The notes: a model not told the origin generated them from the sequence alone. 64,000 bases of DNA from Pseudomonadota bacterium (GCA_020161695.1 JAIUOO010000011.1:83406-147405), one strand, 5' to 3'. Positions 34,580 through 43,583 are shown, counted from the stretch's first letter. A program made the numbers and translations.

Positions 34580-35797
34580 ATGGGTCCGATGGACATGCCC
34601 CCGCCTCCCACCCGGCCCCGGTTCGCTGTTCCGCCGACCGATATCGTCCGCCCGGCCCCCGTCATGCTGCCAGCCGGCGTCCGGCGCGAGCCGACCCGGC
34701 CTCTGGCGCATCGCGACGAGGATTTCGACGCGAAGTTCGACGCCGAGACGCTGTTCTACGATGCCTTCCGGGGCGCTGACGGCCGCATCGTGCTGCTCGG
34801 CCCGCCCTTCCTCAACCTCAAGCCGGCGCTCGAAGCCATGGCGATCACGGCGCGCCCGTCAGGCGCCGCCTGCCGCTTCGCGTTGCGCGAATGGGACCGC
34901 CACGGCCAGGTCCTGGTCGATGCGCCGGACGACACGACCCATCTTTCCGTCGAAACGTCGTTCGGGCGGATCGACATCGCGGTCGGTCCGAGCGAGGTCG
35001 ATCTCTTCTTCGGCCGGCGGGTGCTGTTCACGCTGTCGAAGAACAACCGGCTGAACTGGATCCAGGACTGGATCCGCTTCGCCCGCGACGCCCATGGCGC
35101 GGATGCCGTGCTGTTCTACGACAATGGCTCCACACGCTATTCGACCGAGGAGCTGGCGGAAGCCATCGATGCGGTCGGCGGCATCGCGGTGGCACGGGTC
35201 GTCTCCTGGCCGTTCAAATACGGTCCGCAGGGCCTCGACGCCTGGCGCTTCTGGGATTCAGACTATTGCCAGCACGGCGCGTGGGAACATGCGCGCCGCC
35301 GCTTCCTCGAGGCGGCCGCCAGTGCCCAGAACGCCGATGTCGACGAGATGGTGGTCTCCGTCGACGGCCGCAGCGTGTTCGAGGCGGCTGAGAACGACCG
35401 GTTCGGCATCGTTCGCTATCGCGGCCGCTGGGTCGTCGGCATCGGCGAGCCTGCGGAGGCCCCGCCGGACCATGTTCGCCACGCGGATTTCGGCACGGTC
35501 CAGCGCGCGCAGATGCGCCGCCGCTTCGGCATCCTGCCGCGTGATGCGCTCGCCTGCCCGCCGAAATGGACGCTGGTGCCATCCCGTTGCCCGGACAATG
35601 CCCAGTGGCGCGTCCATACGGTGGATCGGTGGCCGGCGGCACTGCGCACCAGCGACGCTTTCGGCTATCGCCACTTCCGCGAGATCAACGACAACTGGAA
35701 ATATGCCCGCACGCGCGCCGAGCGCTTCGACCCGGCGGTGCACGAGGCCGACGATCTCCTGAAGGCGCATTTCGCCCGGGTCGACTGGTCAGCCTGA
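34580..35797 (+). CDS. Glycosyltransferase, GT92/DUF23-like
   Basis: The 405-residue protein has a proline-rich N-terminal lead of about 45 residues, then a GT-A-like core. AVLFYDNGSTRYSTEELAEA (near residue 175) resembles the Y-D-N-S block of GT92-type enzymes, DEMVVSVDGRSVFEAAEND may hold the metal-binding acid, and HTVDRWPAALRTSDAFGYRH supplies a late conserved histidine region. I assign the superfamily with moderate confidence; no substrate can be read. ATGs at 34589 and 34595 are alternatives. It ends convergently against the flippase gene. Confidence 0.7.
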   Translation: MGPMDMPPPPTRPRFAVPPTDIVRPAPVMLPAGVRREPTRPLAHRDEDFDAKFDAETLFYDAFRGADGRIVLLGPPFLNLKPALEAMAITARPSGAACRFALREWDRHGQVLVDAPDDTTHLSVETSFGRIDIAVGPSEVDLFFGRRVLFTLSKNNRLNWIQDWIRFARDAHGADAVLFYDNGSTRYSTEELAEAIDAVGGIAVARVVSWPFKYGPQGLDAWRFWDSDYCQHGAWEHARRRFLEAAASAQNADVDEMVVSVDGRSVFEAAENDRFGIVRYRGRWVVGIGEPAEAPPDHVRHADFGTVQRAQMRRRFGILPRDALACPPKWTLVPSRCPDNAQWRVHTVDRWPAALRTSDAFGYRHFREINDNWKYARTRAERFDPAVHEADDLLKAHFARVDWSA

Positions 35798-35809
35798 GCA
35801 ATGCGGAAC

Positions 35810-35828
35810 GGCGCTGCTCCGCAGCGCC
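35810..35828. terminator. Short hairpin between convergent genes
   Basis: GGCGCTGC-TCC-GCAGCGCC is a perfect eight-base stem in the 51-base gap between two converging genes. There is no T-run directly after it on either strand, so termination is likely weak or factor-assisted. Confidence 0.4.
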
Positions 35829-35848
35829 ACCGTCAACCGCAAAAACAA

Positions 35849-37276
35849 TCAGGGCGGGCCGGCGCTCCAGCCCATGCGGCGCATCAGGATGCCGCGTATG
35901 CCGACAATATCGAGCGCGAAGGTCGCGGTGCCGTAGACCAGCACGCCGACGCCGACCGACACGGCCAGGCCGACAAAACTGCCGGTCGGGTCGCTCCATT
36001 CGACCAGCGCCGTCGGCACAGCCATGACGAGGACGGCGGCGGCCACCTTCAGCGCCGGGCGCCAGAATAGCGGCAGCGGATGGGCCCGCTGGGACAGCAT
36101 GTAACCGGCGACGACGCCCGCGAACTCCGCGATGACCAGCGACCACGCGGCGCCCTTGAGCCCGAAGGGCCGCACCAGCAGTGCCATGGCCACGACGTTG
36201 ACGACAAGGATCACCGTGCCGTGCGCCACCATCAGCGATGGCTTCTTGGCGAGATGGAAGCTGACCTGCACGAATTGCTGCGAAATGGTCTGAAACAGCC
36301 AGGCGAAGACCAGGATCGGGATGAGAACGGCCGCCGTGTCGCGGAATTCCGGACCAAGGATCAGCGCCGCGAAATGCGGGGCGACGATGGCGAGCCCGAC
36401 AACCGCGGGCATGACGACAGCGAGCAGCAATTCGCCGCTGCGGGTGAGGTGCTCGTCGGCCGCCGCCGCACCCTCCTCGGCGAGCGAGCGGATGGCGAGC
36501 GGCACGACGGCGGAAGCCACCGACAGGGCCGGAAACAGGATGATCTGACGGACAAGGTCGGCCGCCGCGCCGTAAATGCCGGCCGCCGCATCGCCGAGCA
36601 GCCATGCGACCAGCAGCCGGTCGAGCGCCGCGTGAAGCGCGAAGACGCCGCCCGACATGGCCATGGGAATGCCGAAGCCGAGCATGATGTTGAAGGTCGC
36701 CCGGTCGAAGGGTTTCCGCGGCCCCTTCCAGACTGCCGGCGAAAACAGGAGAGCCGAGACGACATAGCCGGCGACCACGCCGGCGACGAGGCCGAGCCCG
36801 CCGAAGCCGGCCTGCACCAGCGCGTAGGAGACGGCGATGGCCGAAAAGGCGCGGACCACGGTCGCGCGCATATAGGCGGTGGCGTCGAGCCGCGCGCGCA
36901 GGATCTCCTGACCCAGTTCGAACAGGCCCAGAGCCGCTGCCAGCACGACGGCGGCGAGCCCCCGGTCGAAGGAAATGCCAAGCGCCAGCGTTGTGACGGC
37001 CAGCACCACGGGCATGGTCAGGACGGATGCGAGATAGGCCGCAAGCGCGGTCAGCCGGATATCGGCGGCCTCGCCCTCGGACTCGAATCGCAGGACGGAA
37101 AGCCGCACCCAGGTGAACAGCAGCGCCGAGACGACGCCCGCAATACTGAGGGCAATGACGTAGAAGCCATATTCCGCCGGCGTCAGCAGGCGGGTGAACA
37201 GGATGACCGACAGGAAGCCCAGCGCGGCGGACGTGCCATGCGCGACCATGTAGGTGGAGGTCTGTCGAATGAGCAT
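35849..37276 (-). CDS. Oligosaccharide flippase (Wzx-type, MOP superfamily)
   Basis: The 475-residue protein has about 12-14 membrane helices and starts with the family pattern MLIRQTSTYMVAHGTSAALG and FTRLLTPAEYGFYVIALS. It moves lipid-linked repeat units to the periplasmic face. Its ATG shares one base with the stop of the GH10 glycanase gene (TGATG), so the two are translationally coupled. It probably serves the polysaccharide whose transferases lie on the other side of the convergent junction. Confidence 0.93.
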   Translation of the reverse strand: MLIRQTSTYMVAHGTSAALGFLSVILFTRLLTPAEYGFYVIALSIAGVVSALLFTWVRLSVLRFESEGEAADIRLTALAAYLASVLTMPVVLAVTTLALGISFDRGLAAVVLAAALGLFELGQEILRARLDATAYMRATVVRAFSAIAVSYALVQAGFGGLGLVAGVVAGYVVSALLFSPAVWKGPRKPFDRATFNIMLGFGIPMAMSGGVFALHAALDRLLVAWLLGDAAAGIYGAAADLVRQIILFPALSVASAVVPLAIRSLAEEGAAAADEHLTRSGELLLAVVMPAVVGLAIVAPHFAALILGPEFRDTAAVLIPILVFAWLFQTISQQFVQVSFHLAKKPSLMVAHGTVILVVNVVAMALLVRPFGLKGAAWSLVIAEFAGVVAGYMLSQRAHPLPLFWRPALKVAAAVLVMAVPTALVEWSDPTGSFVGLAVSVGVGVLVYGTATFALDIVGIRGILMRRMGWSAGPP

Positions 37277-38379
37277 CAGCGACCGCCCCTGGCGAAATGC
37301 TCGATCACCTGCATCAGGGGTTTCGGGCGGTAGTTCTCGTCGAGCGGCAGCGGCCGGTTCCTGAAGCCGTCCGTGCGCTTGAAGTAGATCGGAACCCAGG
37401 TGTGCCGGTCGGTGATGCCCCAGGTGAGGATGGCGGTCGGCCGCTTCACCGAAGCGATGGCATCGAGGAAGTCATAGGCCCGCGAGGCGACGAGGATGTC
37501 GCGAACTTCCGGCGGGCCGGGCAGCTTGTCGTCGATGACGTCGAGTTCGGTGACCAGCACGTCGAGCCCCATGGCCCTGCACTCGGTGACGAAGGCCGAG
37601 ACGCCCTCCTTGTCGATGGCGAGATCACCGCGCAGATGGCCCTGCAGGCCGATGGCATGCAGCGGCACGTTGCGTAGCTTCAGGTCGCGGATCAGGCGCA
37701 GGAAGGCCTCGCGCTTGCGCCGGAAGCGCGGCCCGACGAACTCGATATCGTATTCGTTCATGACCAGCTGAGCGCCGGGATCGACACGCGCCGCCGTCCG
37801 CAGCGCCATCGCGATATGCGCCTCGCCGAGGCGCTGCTGCCAGATGGACGGGCGGATGTCCGAGCGGCTGGCGGGATCGTCGGGAATCGGCTCGTTGACG
37901 ATGTCCCAGCTCCTGATGCGGCCCTTGTAGCGGGTCATGACCCGCTCGATATGGCCGGTCAGCTCGCGCTCCGCCTCGGCGGCAGAGCCGATGGTCTTGG
38001 TCCAGTTGGGCATGGCACCGTACCAGACGAGCGTGTGGCCGCGCAGTTCCATGCCGTTGCGGGTGGCAAAGTCGATCTGCCGGTCAGGCCCGTCAAAGAC
38101 GAACTGCTCACGCGTCGGGCGGATGTCGAACCATTTGAGCCCGCCCTCCCCGACGATCTGCCGGCAATGCCGGGCGAGCGCCGCGCGATAATCCGGTTCG
38201 TTCGCCAGCGGATCATCGCGAACGGCCGCACCAAACGGCACGGCCCAGTCGGCGGATAACGGGCGCGGCTGCGCTTCGGCGCTGGACAGGAGCATTGTGC
38301 CAAGCGGAGACGCAGCGCCGCCGGCAAGGCCGATGGCGGAGGTCAGGGCAGCAGCAAGCGTTTCGCGACGGGACGGCAT
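37276..38379 (-). CDS. Endo-1,4-beta-xylanase family GH10 glycanase
   Basis: The 367-residue protein has a Tat-like or Sec signal (MPSRRETLAAALTSAIGLAG, cleavage near AEAQ) and a GH10 barrel. The acid/base is E163 in RSWDIVNEPIPDD and the nucleophile E279 in LVTELDVIDDKL. It also has ELRGHTLVWY near residue 111 and LTWGITDRHTW near the end, both GH10 hallmarks. It cleaves beta-1,4 links (xylan or a related glycan) in the periplasm. Coupling to a flippase gene suggests trimming or release of the cell's own polysaccharide rather than plant xylan use. Start has GAGG seven bases upstream. Confidence 0.93.
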   Translation of the reverse strand: MPSRRETLAAALTSAIGLAGGAASPLGTMLLSSAEAQPRPLSADWAVPFGAAVRDDPLANEPDYRAALARHCRQIVGEGGLKWFDIRPTREQFVFDGPDRQIDFATRNGMELRGHTLVWYGAMPNWTKTIGSAAEAERELTGHIERVMTRYKGRIRSWDIVNEPIPDDPASRSDIRPSIWQQRLGEAHIAMALRTAARVDPGAQLVMNEYDIEFVGPRFRRKREAFLRLIRDLKLRNVPLHAIGLQGHLRGDLAIDKEGVSAFVTECRAMGLDVLVTELDVIDDKLPGPPEVRDILVASRAYDFLDAIASVKRPTAILTWGITDRHTWVPIYFKRTDGFRNRPLPLDENYRPKPLMQVIEHFARGGR

Positions 38380-38558
38380 GGGCACCTCGCCCTCGATGTC
38401 GCAAGAGCTATACCGCGATGCGGGAGGCGCAAAGAGGGCGGAACGCCGCGCGCGCAATCTGCACCGCGCCATATCGACGGATCGCGGCCGATCGCATTAC
38501 AAGTGCATGACATGCCGGCAGGATCGGCAATGGCATCGGATTCTCGAGAGGACGGCAG

Positions 38559-39533
38559 ATGGTGAAGGCGATCCGCATCCACAAACCGGGCGGACCGGAG
38601 GCGATGGTCTACGAGGACGTGTCGCTGAAGCCGCCGGGTCCGGGCGAGGCCTATATCCGCCAGACCGCGATCGGCGTGAACTTCATCGACATCTACCAGC
38701 GCACCGGCGTCTATGCGATGCCCTCGCTGCCGCACGGCATCGGCATGGAAGCCGCCGGAATCGTCGAGGCGATCGGCGAAGGCGTGACGGAAGTCGCCTA
38801 TGGCGACCGCGTCGCCTATGCGGGCGGCCCGCCCGGCGCCTATGCCGAGAAGCGCCTGATCCCGGCCGCGTCTCTGGTGAAGCTGCCGAAGGCCATAGAC
38901 GACAAGACGGCTGCCGCCATCATGCTGCAGGGCATGACGGCGCGCTATCTCCTGAAGGAGACCTATCAGGTCAAGAAGGGCGATTTCGTTCTCGTACAGG
39001 CGGCTGCCGGCGGCATGGGCCTGTGGCTCTGCCAATGGGCGAAGGCGCTGGGCGCAACCGTCATCGGTACGACCTCCACCGAGGAAAAGGCGGCGCTCGC
39101 CAAGAAGAACGGCTGCAAGTTCCCGATCGTCTACACCAAGGAGGACTTCGTCGCCCGCGTGAAGGAAATCACCGGCGGCAGGGGCGTGCAGGTCGTCTAT
39201 GACGGCGTCGGCAAGGACACGTTCCTGAAGTCGTTCGACTGCCTCGCGATCCGCGGCCATCTGGTGCTCTACGGCGCGGCCTCGGGCCCGCCCGATCCGA
39301 TCTCTCCCCTGATGCTCGGGGCGAAATCGGCCTCGCTGACGCGGCCGACGCTGTTCCAGTATGTCGCGACGCGCAAGGAACTGCTGGCCAATGCCAAGGA
39401 CGTTTTCGCGGTGGTTCAGGACGGCACGGTGAAGGTGCAGAAACCCGCCGAATACGCCCTCAAGGACGTGGCGAAGGCCCACAAGGACCTGACCGGCCGC
39501 AAGACGACGGGATCGATGATCCTCATCCCCTGA
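38559..39533 (+). CDS. NADPH:quinone oxidoreductase (MDR family)
   Basis: The 324-residue protein is a zinc-free medium-chain reductase. It has the GVNFIDIYQRTGVY quinone reductase signature near residues 39-52, the nucleotide-binding FVLVQAAAGGMGLWLCQWAKALGA and a C terminus with KTTGSMILIP. It reduces quinones with NADPH in the cytosol. GAGAGGACGG lies just upstream of the ATG. It stands alone between a divergent glycanase gene and its own terminator. Confidence 0.93.
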   Translation: MVKAIRIHKPGGPEAMVYEDVSLKPPGPGEAYIRQTAIGVNFIDIYQRTGVYAMPSLPHGIGMEAAGIVEAIGEGVTEVAYGDRVAYAGGPPGAYAEKRLIPAASLVKLPKAIDDKTAAAIMLQGMTARYLLKETYQVKKGDFVLVQAAAGGMGLWLCQWAKALGATVIGTTSTEEKAALAKKNGCKFPIVYTKEDFVARVKEITGGRGVQVVYDGVGKDTFLKSFDCLAIRGHLVLYGAASGPPDPISPLMLGAKSASLTRPTLFQYVATRKELLANAKDVFAVVQDGTVKVQKPAEYALKDVAKAHKDLTGRKTTGSMILIP

Positions 39534-39557
39534 CGGGATCGATAGCCTCGCATAAGC

Positions 39558-39587
39558 AAATGCCCGGCCTCGCAGCCGGGCATTTTT
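39558..39587 (+). terminator. Intrinsic terminator after quinone oxidoreductase
   Basis: AAATGCCCGGC and GCCGGGCATTT (39558-39568, 39575-39585) form an 11-base stem with a six-base loop, ending in a T-run. The symmetric A/T flanks allow weak action on the minus strand, where the TMEM43-like gene ends nearby. Confidence 0.9.
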
Positions 39588-39609
39588 GTCTGCGTTCGGC
39601 GGGTAGCGT

Positions 39610-41100
39610 TCAGCCGCCCTGCCCCGGCCTCAGTCCCGGCGGCACGTTGAGGAATCCGCCGCTCTGCGGCGCGGGCTGCTGCGGCGGATAGGCCGGCTGG
39701 CCGTAGCCGCCCTGCGGGTATCCCTGCTGAGGCTGCGGCGGGTAGGCGTTCGGATCGTAGGCGGGCTGTGCCGCATAGCCCGGCCGGGGTGGCGCTCCCT
39801 GCGGATAGCCGCCATGCCCCGCAAAAGCCGGCTGGTAGCCCATCGGCTGGCCGCCACTCATCGCGCCACCGGCCGGAGGCGCAACCGCCTTCGCTGCACG
39901 GCGGCGCTCGCCGAGCATCCTGAAGCCATAGGCGCCGGCGAAGCCAGCGACGATCAATGCGATCGACATGACCGGACGATGCCAGAACCAGGCAATCGCG
40001 ATGGTCGGCAGGAACACCACGAGGGCCAGCGCGACCGAGACGAGCCCGGCGCCGGCAGCCATGGCGCTGCCGAAGATCGGGATGACGTCCGCCAGCACCA
40101 CGAAGGGCCGCAGGATCAGGAAGAAGCCGAGCCAGACGGAAAACAGCATCACGCCGCGCAGTACCCAGGTGATGATGCGGTTGGTCTCGTGGGCGCCCTG
40201 ATAGAGTTCCTGCGCCGTCCGCGCGCCCATGGCCCCGAGGAAGACCTCGCGGCCGTTCGAGGCCGTATACGGGCCGAAGCCCTCGCCGTTCTGGCGCGCG
40301 ACGATGCTTGCCAGCCCCTCCGGCAGGATCGAATAGGAAATGCGGAGATCGCCGATCTGCGGATTGCCGGTGTCCGAGCCGACATAGACGCCGCCGTCAT
40401 TGAGCTGGGCCCGATTGCCGAAGCGGCTCTGGAACGGGGCGAGTTGCGCCTGCGTGACATCGAGCCGGCGTTCCGCGGACGATCCGTACAGACCGATGAC
40501 GCGGGAATCGGCGCGGAAGCCGCCGAGCATGGCGCCGCTCGCCGTCTCGGTCCGGCCAGTGATCGGCATGGCCGGGTTCTGGTGAGCGTCACGCTGGCGG
40601 AAATTCTGCGAGGAGATCGGCCTGTCGGACCAGACGCGCTCATAAGTGTAGGTCGTGGTGCGCGTCTGCGAGCCACCTGCATTCGAGCGGTTCTCGGTGC
40701 GGCGCTCTTCCTTCCACTGGTACATCTCGACCTTGCGGACGAGGCGCACCGCCTGCGAGCGGATCTGGAACTCGCTGTCGGCAAGCGGGCCGCCGCTGAG
40801 ATTGCCACTGGTGTGGACGAGCTTGCCCTCATTCGCGGCGTCGACCCGTGCTGCCGGGACGGAGATGGTGACGCCAGCGCCCTCGTTCAGCGCGCGGGTC
40901 GTGCCGATGGCGCGCCCCTCGTTCCAGAAGATGCCCCAGATCGTCGCGGCGATCAGGCCGAAGCCGATCAGGATCCCGACCAGCGACTGCCACAGCCGCT
41001 CCAGGAAGCCGACATGTTCGGTGGTCGAATCGCCGTCAGTGAAGGTCTCGCCCTCCGTCGACGGACCGGAATTCCAGCCGCCATCAGAATCCGTGCTCAT
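39610..41100 (-). CDS. TMEM43/LUMA family membrane protein
   Basis: The 496-residue protein has one N-terminal membrane helix (about 36-56), a large central domain of about 250 residues with the ALNEGAGVTISVPAARVDA pattern, and three or four helices at about 315-410. These are features of the TMEM43 family, which was first named in animals and also occurs in bacteria. The last 100 residues are low-complexity Pro/Gly/Gln/Tyr repeats (PQQGYPQGGYGQPAYPPQ), typical of a disordered cytoplasmic tail. Biochemical function unknown. It lies downstream of petR on the same strand. Confidence 0.85.
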   Translation of the reverse strand: MSTDSDGGWNSGPSTEGETFTDGDSTTEHVGFLERLWQSLVGILIGFGLIAATIWGIFWNEGRAIGTTRALNEGAGVTISVPAARVDAANEGKLVHTSGNLSGGPLADSEFQIRSQAVRLVRKVEMYQWKEERRTENRSNAGGSQTRTTTYTYERVWSDRPISSQNFRQRDAHQNPAMPITGRTETASGAMLGGFRADSRVIGLYGSSAERRLDVTQAQLAPFQSRFGNRAQLNDGGVYVGSDTGNPQIGDLRISYSILPEGLASIVARQNGEGFGPYTASNGREVFLGAMGARTAQELYQGAHETNRIITWVLRGVMLFSVWLGFFLILRPFVVLADVIPIFGSAMAAGAGLVSVALALVVFLPTIAIAWFWHRPVMSIALIVAGFAGAYGFRMLGERRRAAKAVAPPAGGAMSGGQPMGYQPAFAGHGGYPQGAPPRPGYAAQPAYDPNAYPPQPQQGYPQGGYGQPAYPPQQPAPQSGGFLNVPPGLRPGQGG

Positions 41101-41195
41101 GCGGAATCCCCCTATCTCCCCCGCATACCGCCACCGTCATGTTTCAACCGGACCGCGCGGGCCTGGTAGAACATTTCAATAGCTCATGGAGCATT

Positions 41196-41918
41196 TCAAG
41201 GGGTGGCGATCAGCCGGTAGCCGATGCCACGAACGGTCTGGAGATGGACGGGATTGGTCGGATCGACCTCGATCTTCCGGCGCAGGCGGTTCACCTGCAC
41301 GTCGACAGTGCGCTCGTTGATGTCGCCGCCGGGCGCGGCAAGGTCGTAGCGCGGCACGGTCTCGCCGGGCTTCACCGCCAGCACGCGCAGCATTTCCTTT
41401 TCGCGATCGGTGAGGCGAACGACCTCCTCGCCCTTCTTCAGCTCCAGGCGCGCGAGCTGGAAATGGAAATCGCCGAACTTCACGGATTCCACCACCGGCT
41501 GCGGCGCAGGCATCGCCCGCCGCAATATGCCGCCAATGCGGAGCAGCAACTCGCGCGGCTCGAAAGGCTTGGCCAGATAGTCGTCGGCTCCGATCTCCAG
41601 CCCCGTGATGCGGTCGGACAGGTCGGATCGCGCCGTGAGCATCAGGATCGGCACCGCCGCGGTCGGCCCTGCTCCGCCCTGACGGATCGCGCGGGCAAGC
41701 TCGAAGCCCGTCTCGCCCGGCATCATCACGTCGAGGATCAGGAGGTCGAAAGTCAGGCCATCAAGCTTCTTGCGGGCGGCGCGGGCGTTCTCCGCGGTAG
41801 TCACCCGGTAGCCATTGTTGGTCAGGTAGCGCGCCAGCGTCTGGCGGATCACGCGGTCGTCGTCCACCACGAGCAGATGCGGCGCATCGTCCGCCAGCGC
41901 CTTGGGCGGGGTCGTCAT
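41196..41918 (-). CDS. petR: OmpR/PhoB-family response regulator (PetR-like)
   Basis: The 240-residue protein has a receiver domain with the acidic pair DDD near residue 19, phosphoacceptor D63 (LLILDVMMPGE), the T in LMLTARSD and K in DDYLAKPFEP. A winged-helix domain follows, with VRLTDREKEMLRVLA and NERTVDVQVNRLRRKIE. The pairing with an adjacent MarR-type gene divergent from ilvE matches the petP-petR arrangement of alphaproteobacteria. No sensor kinase is encoded nearby. A GTG at 41921 directly ahead of the ATG is an alternative start, so the gene begins within a base or three of the petP stop. Confidence 0.9.
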   Translation of the reverse strand: MTTPPKALADDAPHLLVVDDDRVIRQTLARYLTNNGYRVTTAENARAARKKLDGLTFDLLILDVMMPGETGFELARAIRQGGAGPTAAVPILMLTARSDLSDRITGLEIGADDYLAKPFEPRELLLRIGGILRRAMPAPQPVVESVKFGDFHFQLARLELKKGEEVVRLTDREKEMLRVLAVKPGETVPRYDLAAPGGDINERTVDVQVNRLRRKIEVDPTNPVHLQTVRGIGYRLIATP

Positions 41919-41921
41919 CAC

Positions 41922-42476
41922 TCAGCGGTCCTTCTGTGGGACAGCGCGGCCGGCCTGCGTGATCATGCGGGTCACCTCTTCGCGGGCATCCGGGTCGATC
42001 ATCGCATAGAGGAAGCGCACCGCCTGATCGCGCGGCGTGCCGGAGGCCGCAATGGCGCGCGTGAACCGTTCGGTCTGGAGCCGTGCCAGCTCGAGCGCCA
42101 GCGCCTGCCCCTTCTCGGTCACGGTCAGAAGACGCTGGCGGCGATCCGCCTGCCCCTCCTTCTGGAGGATGAAGCCCTGTTCGATCAGGTCGCGCAGCAC
42201 GCGGGCGAGGCTCTGCTTGGTGATCCGCAGGATATCCAGCAAATCCGCAACCCTGATCTCCGGATGACGATGGACAAAATGGATCACCCGGTGATGCGCC
42301 CGCCCGAACTGGAAACGCTCCAGCACGTGGTCGGGATCGCTGACGAAATCCCGATAGGCGAAGAACATCAATTCGATGAGGTCGTAGGCGGGCTCCCGCG
42401 GGGGGCCCTCGCCTGCCGCGCCCGGCACGCCGTTCATGGGCCGGCGCTGCGCCGGTGAGACATTTATGTCAGCCAT
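41922..42476 (-). CDS. petP: MarR-family regulator (PetP-like)
   Basis: The 184-residue protein has an N-terminal lead of about 30 residues and a MarR winged helix. ELMFFAYRDFVSDPDHVLER forms dimer helices, IRVADLLDILRITKQSLARV the DNA-reading helices, and EGQADRRQRLLTVTEKG the wing with the family D-R-R. It is followed directly by petR. No ribosome site precedes the ATG, so translation may be leaderless. A perfect palindrome surrounds the start codon, so autoregulation is likely. A start at residue 14 (MNGVPG) is possible but has no better signal. Confidence 0.9.
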   Translation of the reverse strand: MADINVSPAQRRPMNGVPGAAGEGPPREPAYDLIELMFFAYRDFVSDPDHVLERFQFGRAHHRVIHFVHRHPEIRVADLLDILRITKQSLARVLRDLIEQGFILQKEGQADRRQRLLTVTEKGQALALELARLQTERFTRAIAASGTPRDQAVRFLYAMIDPDAREEVTRMITQAGRAVPQKDR

Positions 42477-42485
42477 GTTGACATA
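42465..42485. promoter_or_regulatory. Palindrome over the petP start codon
   Basis: TATGTCA-N7-TGACATA is a perfect inverted repeat of seven-base arms with the petP ATG inside the spacer (42474-42476). The size and spacing fit a MarR dimer site. Binding would block petP-petR and could also affect the divergent ilvE side. Confidence 0.6.
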
Positions 42486-42669
42486 TTCGATGCCGATTGT
42501 TACTCATTCGCCCGCATTCACGAAACGATCGTACCCAACGGCCACCGGCCTCATCGGGAATCGTCGCTCAGCGCCGCCTCTCGCTTGACAAGGTTAGCCG
42601 GACCCGGCCCGCTTCGCAAAACGCCAGGCTGACCGATCCGCGGCCCAAGGCGTACAGGAGGAAAAGACG

Positions 42670-43557
42670 ATGTCACTGGTCCCGTTCCACGACCGCGACG
42701 GCTTCATCTGGATGGACGGCAAGCTCATCCCGTGGCGCGACGCGCAGGTTCATGTCCTCACCCACGGCCTGCACTACGCCTCGGCCGTATTCGAGGGCGA
42801 GCGGGCCTATGGCGGGGTCATTTTCAAGGGCACCGAGCATTCGGCGCGCCTGAAACAGTCGGCCGCGCTGCTCGACTTCGAGATTCCCTATTCGGTCGCC
42901 GAGATCGACGCCGCCAAGGAAGCGACGCTGAAGGCCAACGGCCAGACCGACGCCTATGTGCGCCCCGTCGCCTGGCGCGGCTCGGAGATGATGGGCGTCT
43001 CGGCCCAGCAGAACAAGATCCACCTCGCCATCGCGACTTGGGAATGGCCGAGCTATTTCGATCCGGCGACCAAGATGAAAGGCATCCGCCTCGACATGGC
43101 CGAGTTCCGCCGCCCCGATCCGGCGACGGCGCCCTCGACCTCGAAGGCGGCCGGCCTCTACATGATCTGCACCATCTCCAAGCATAAGGCCGAGAAGAAG
43201 GGCTATGCCGACGCCCTGATGCTCGACTGGCAGGGTCGCGTCGCCGAATGCACCGGCGCCAACGTCTTCTTCATCAAGGACGGGCAGATTCATACGCCGA
43301 CAGCCGACTGCTTCCTGGACGGCATCACCCGCCGGACGGTCATCGAGCTCGCCAAGCGGCGCGGTTTCGACGTGATCGAGCGCCGGATCATGCCGGAGGA
43401 GCTCTCGACCTTCAACGAGTGCTTCATCACCGGCACGGCGGCCGAGGTGACGCCGGTCTCGGAGATCGGGCCCTATCGGTTCACGCCCGGCAACATGTCG
43501 AAGACGATCATGGAAGACTATACCGCCGAGGTGACGCCCAAGGCCGCCGCTGCCTGA
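42670..43557 (+). CDS. ilvE: Branched-chain amino acid aminotransferase
   Basis: The 295-residue enzyme is a class IV PLP aminotransferase for the last step of leucine, isoleucine and valine synthesis. It has HVLTHGLHYASAVFEGERAY near residues 28-47, the PLP lysine K159 in PSTSKAAGLYM, and the late blocks GRVAECTGANVFF and CFITGTAAEVTPV. AGGAGG lies about eight bases before the ATG. It is divergent from petP across 193 bases and followed by its own terminator. Confidence 0.96.
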   Translation: MSLVPFHDRDGFIWMDGKLIPWRDAQVHVLTHGLHYASAVFEGERAYGGVIFKGTEHSARLKQSAALLDFEIPYSVAEIDAAKEATLKANGQTDAYVRPVAWRGSEMMGVSAQQNKIHLAIATWEWPSYFDPATKMKGIRLDMAEFRRPDPATAPSTSKAAGLYMICTISKHKAEKKGYADALMLDWQGRVAECTGANVFFIKDGQIHTPTADCFLDGITRRTVIELAKRRGFDVIERRIMPEELSTFNECFITGTAAEVTPVSEIGPYRFTPGNMSKTIMEDYTAEVTPKAAAA

Positions 43558-43583
43558 GCACGTCCGTCACGGTATCATTCGGG

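Noticed and set aside
42477..42669. Amino-acid leader peptide or riboswitch before ilvE
   Set aside because: No short frame rich in Leu/Ile/Val codons and no terminator-antiterminator pair are visible in the 193-base gap.
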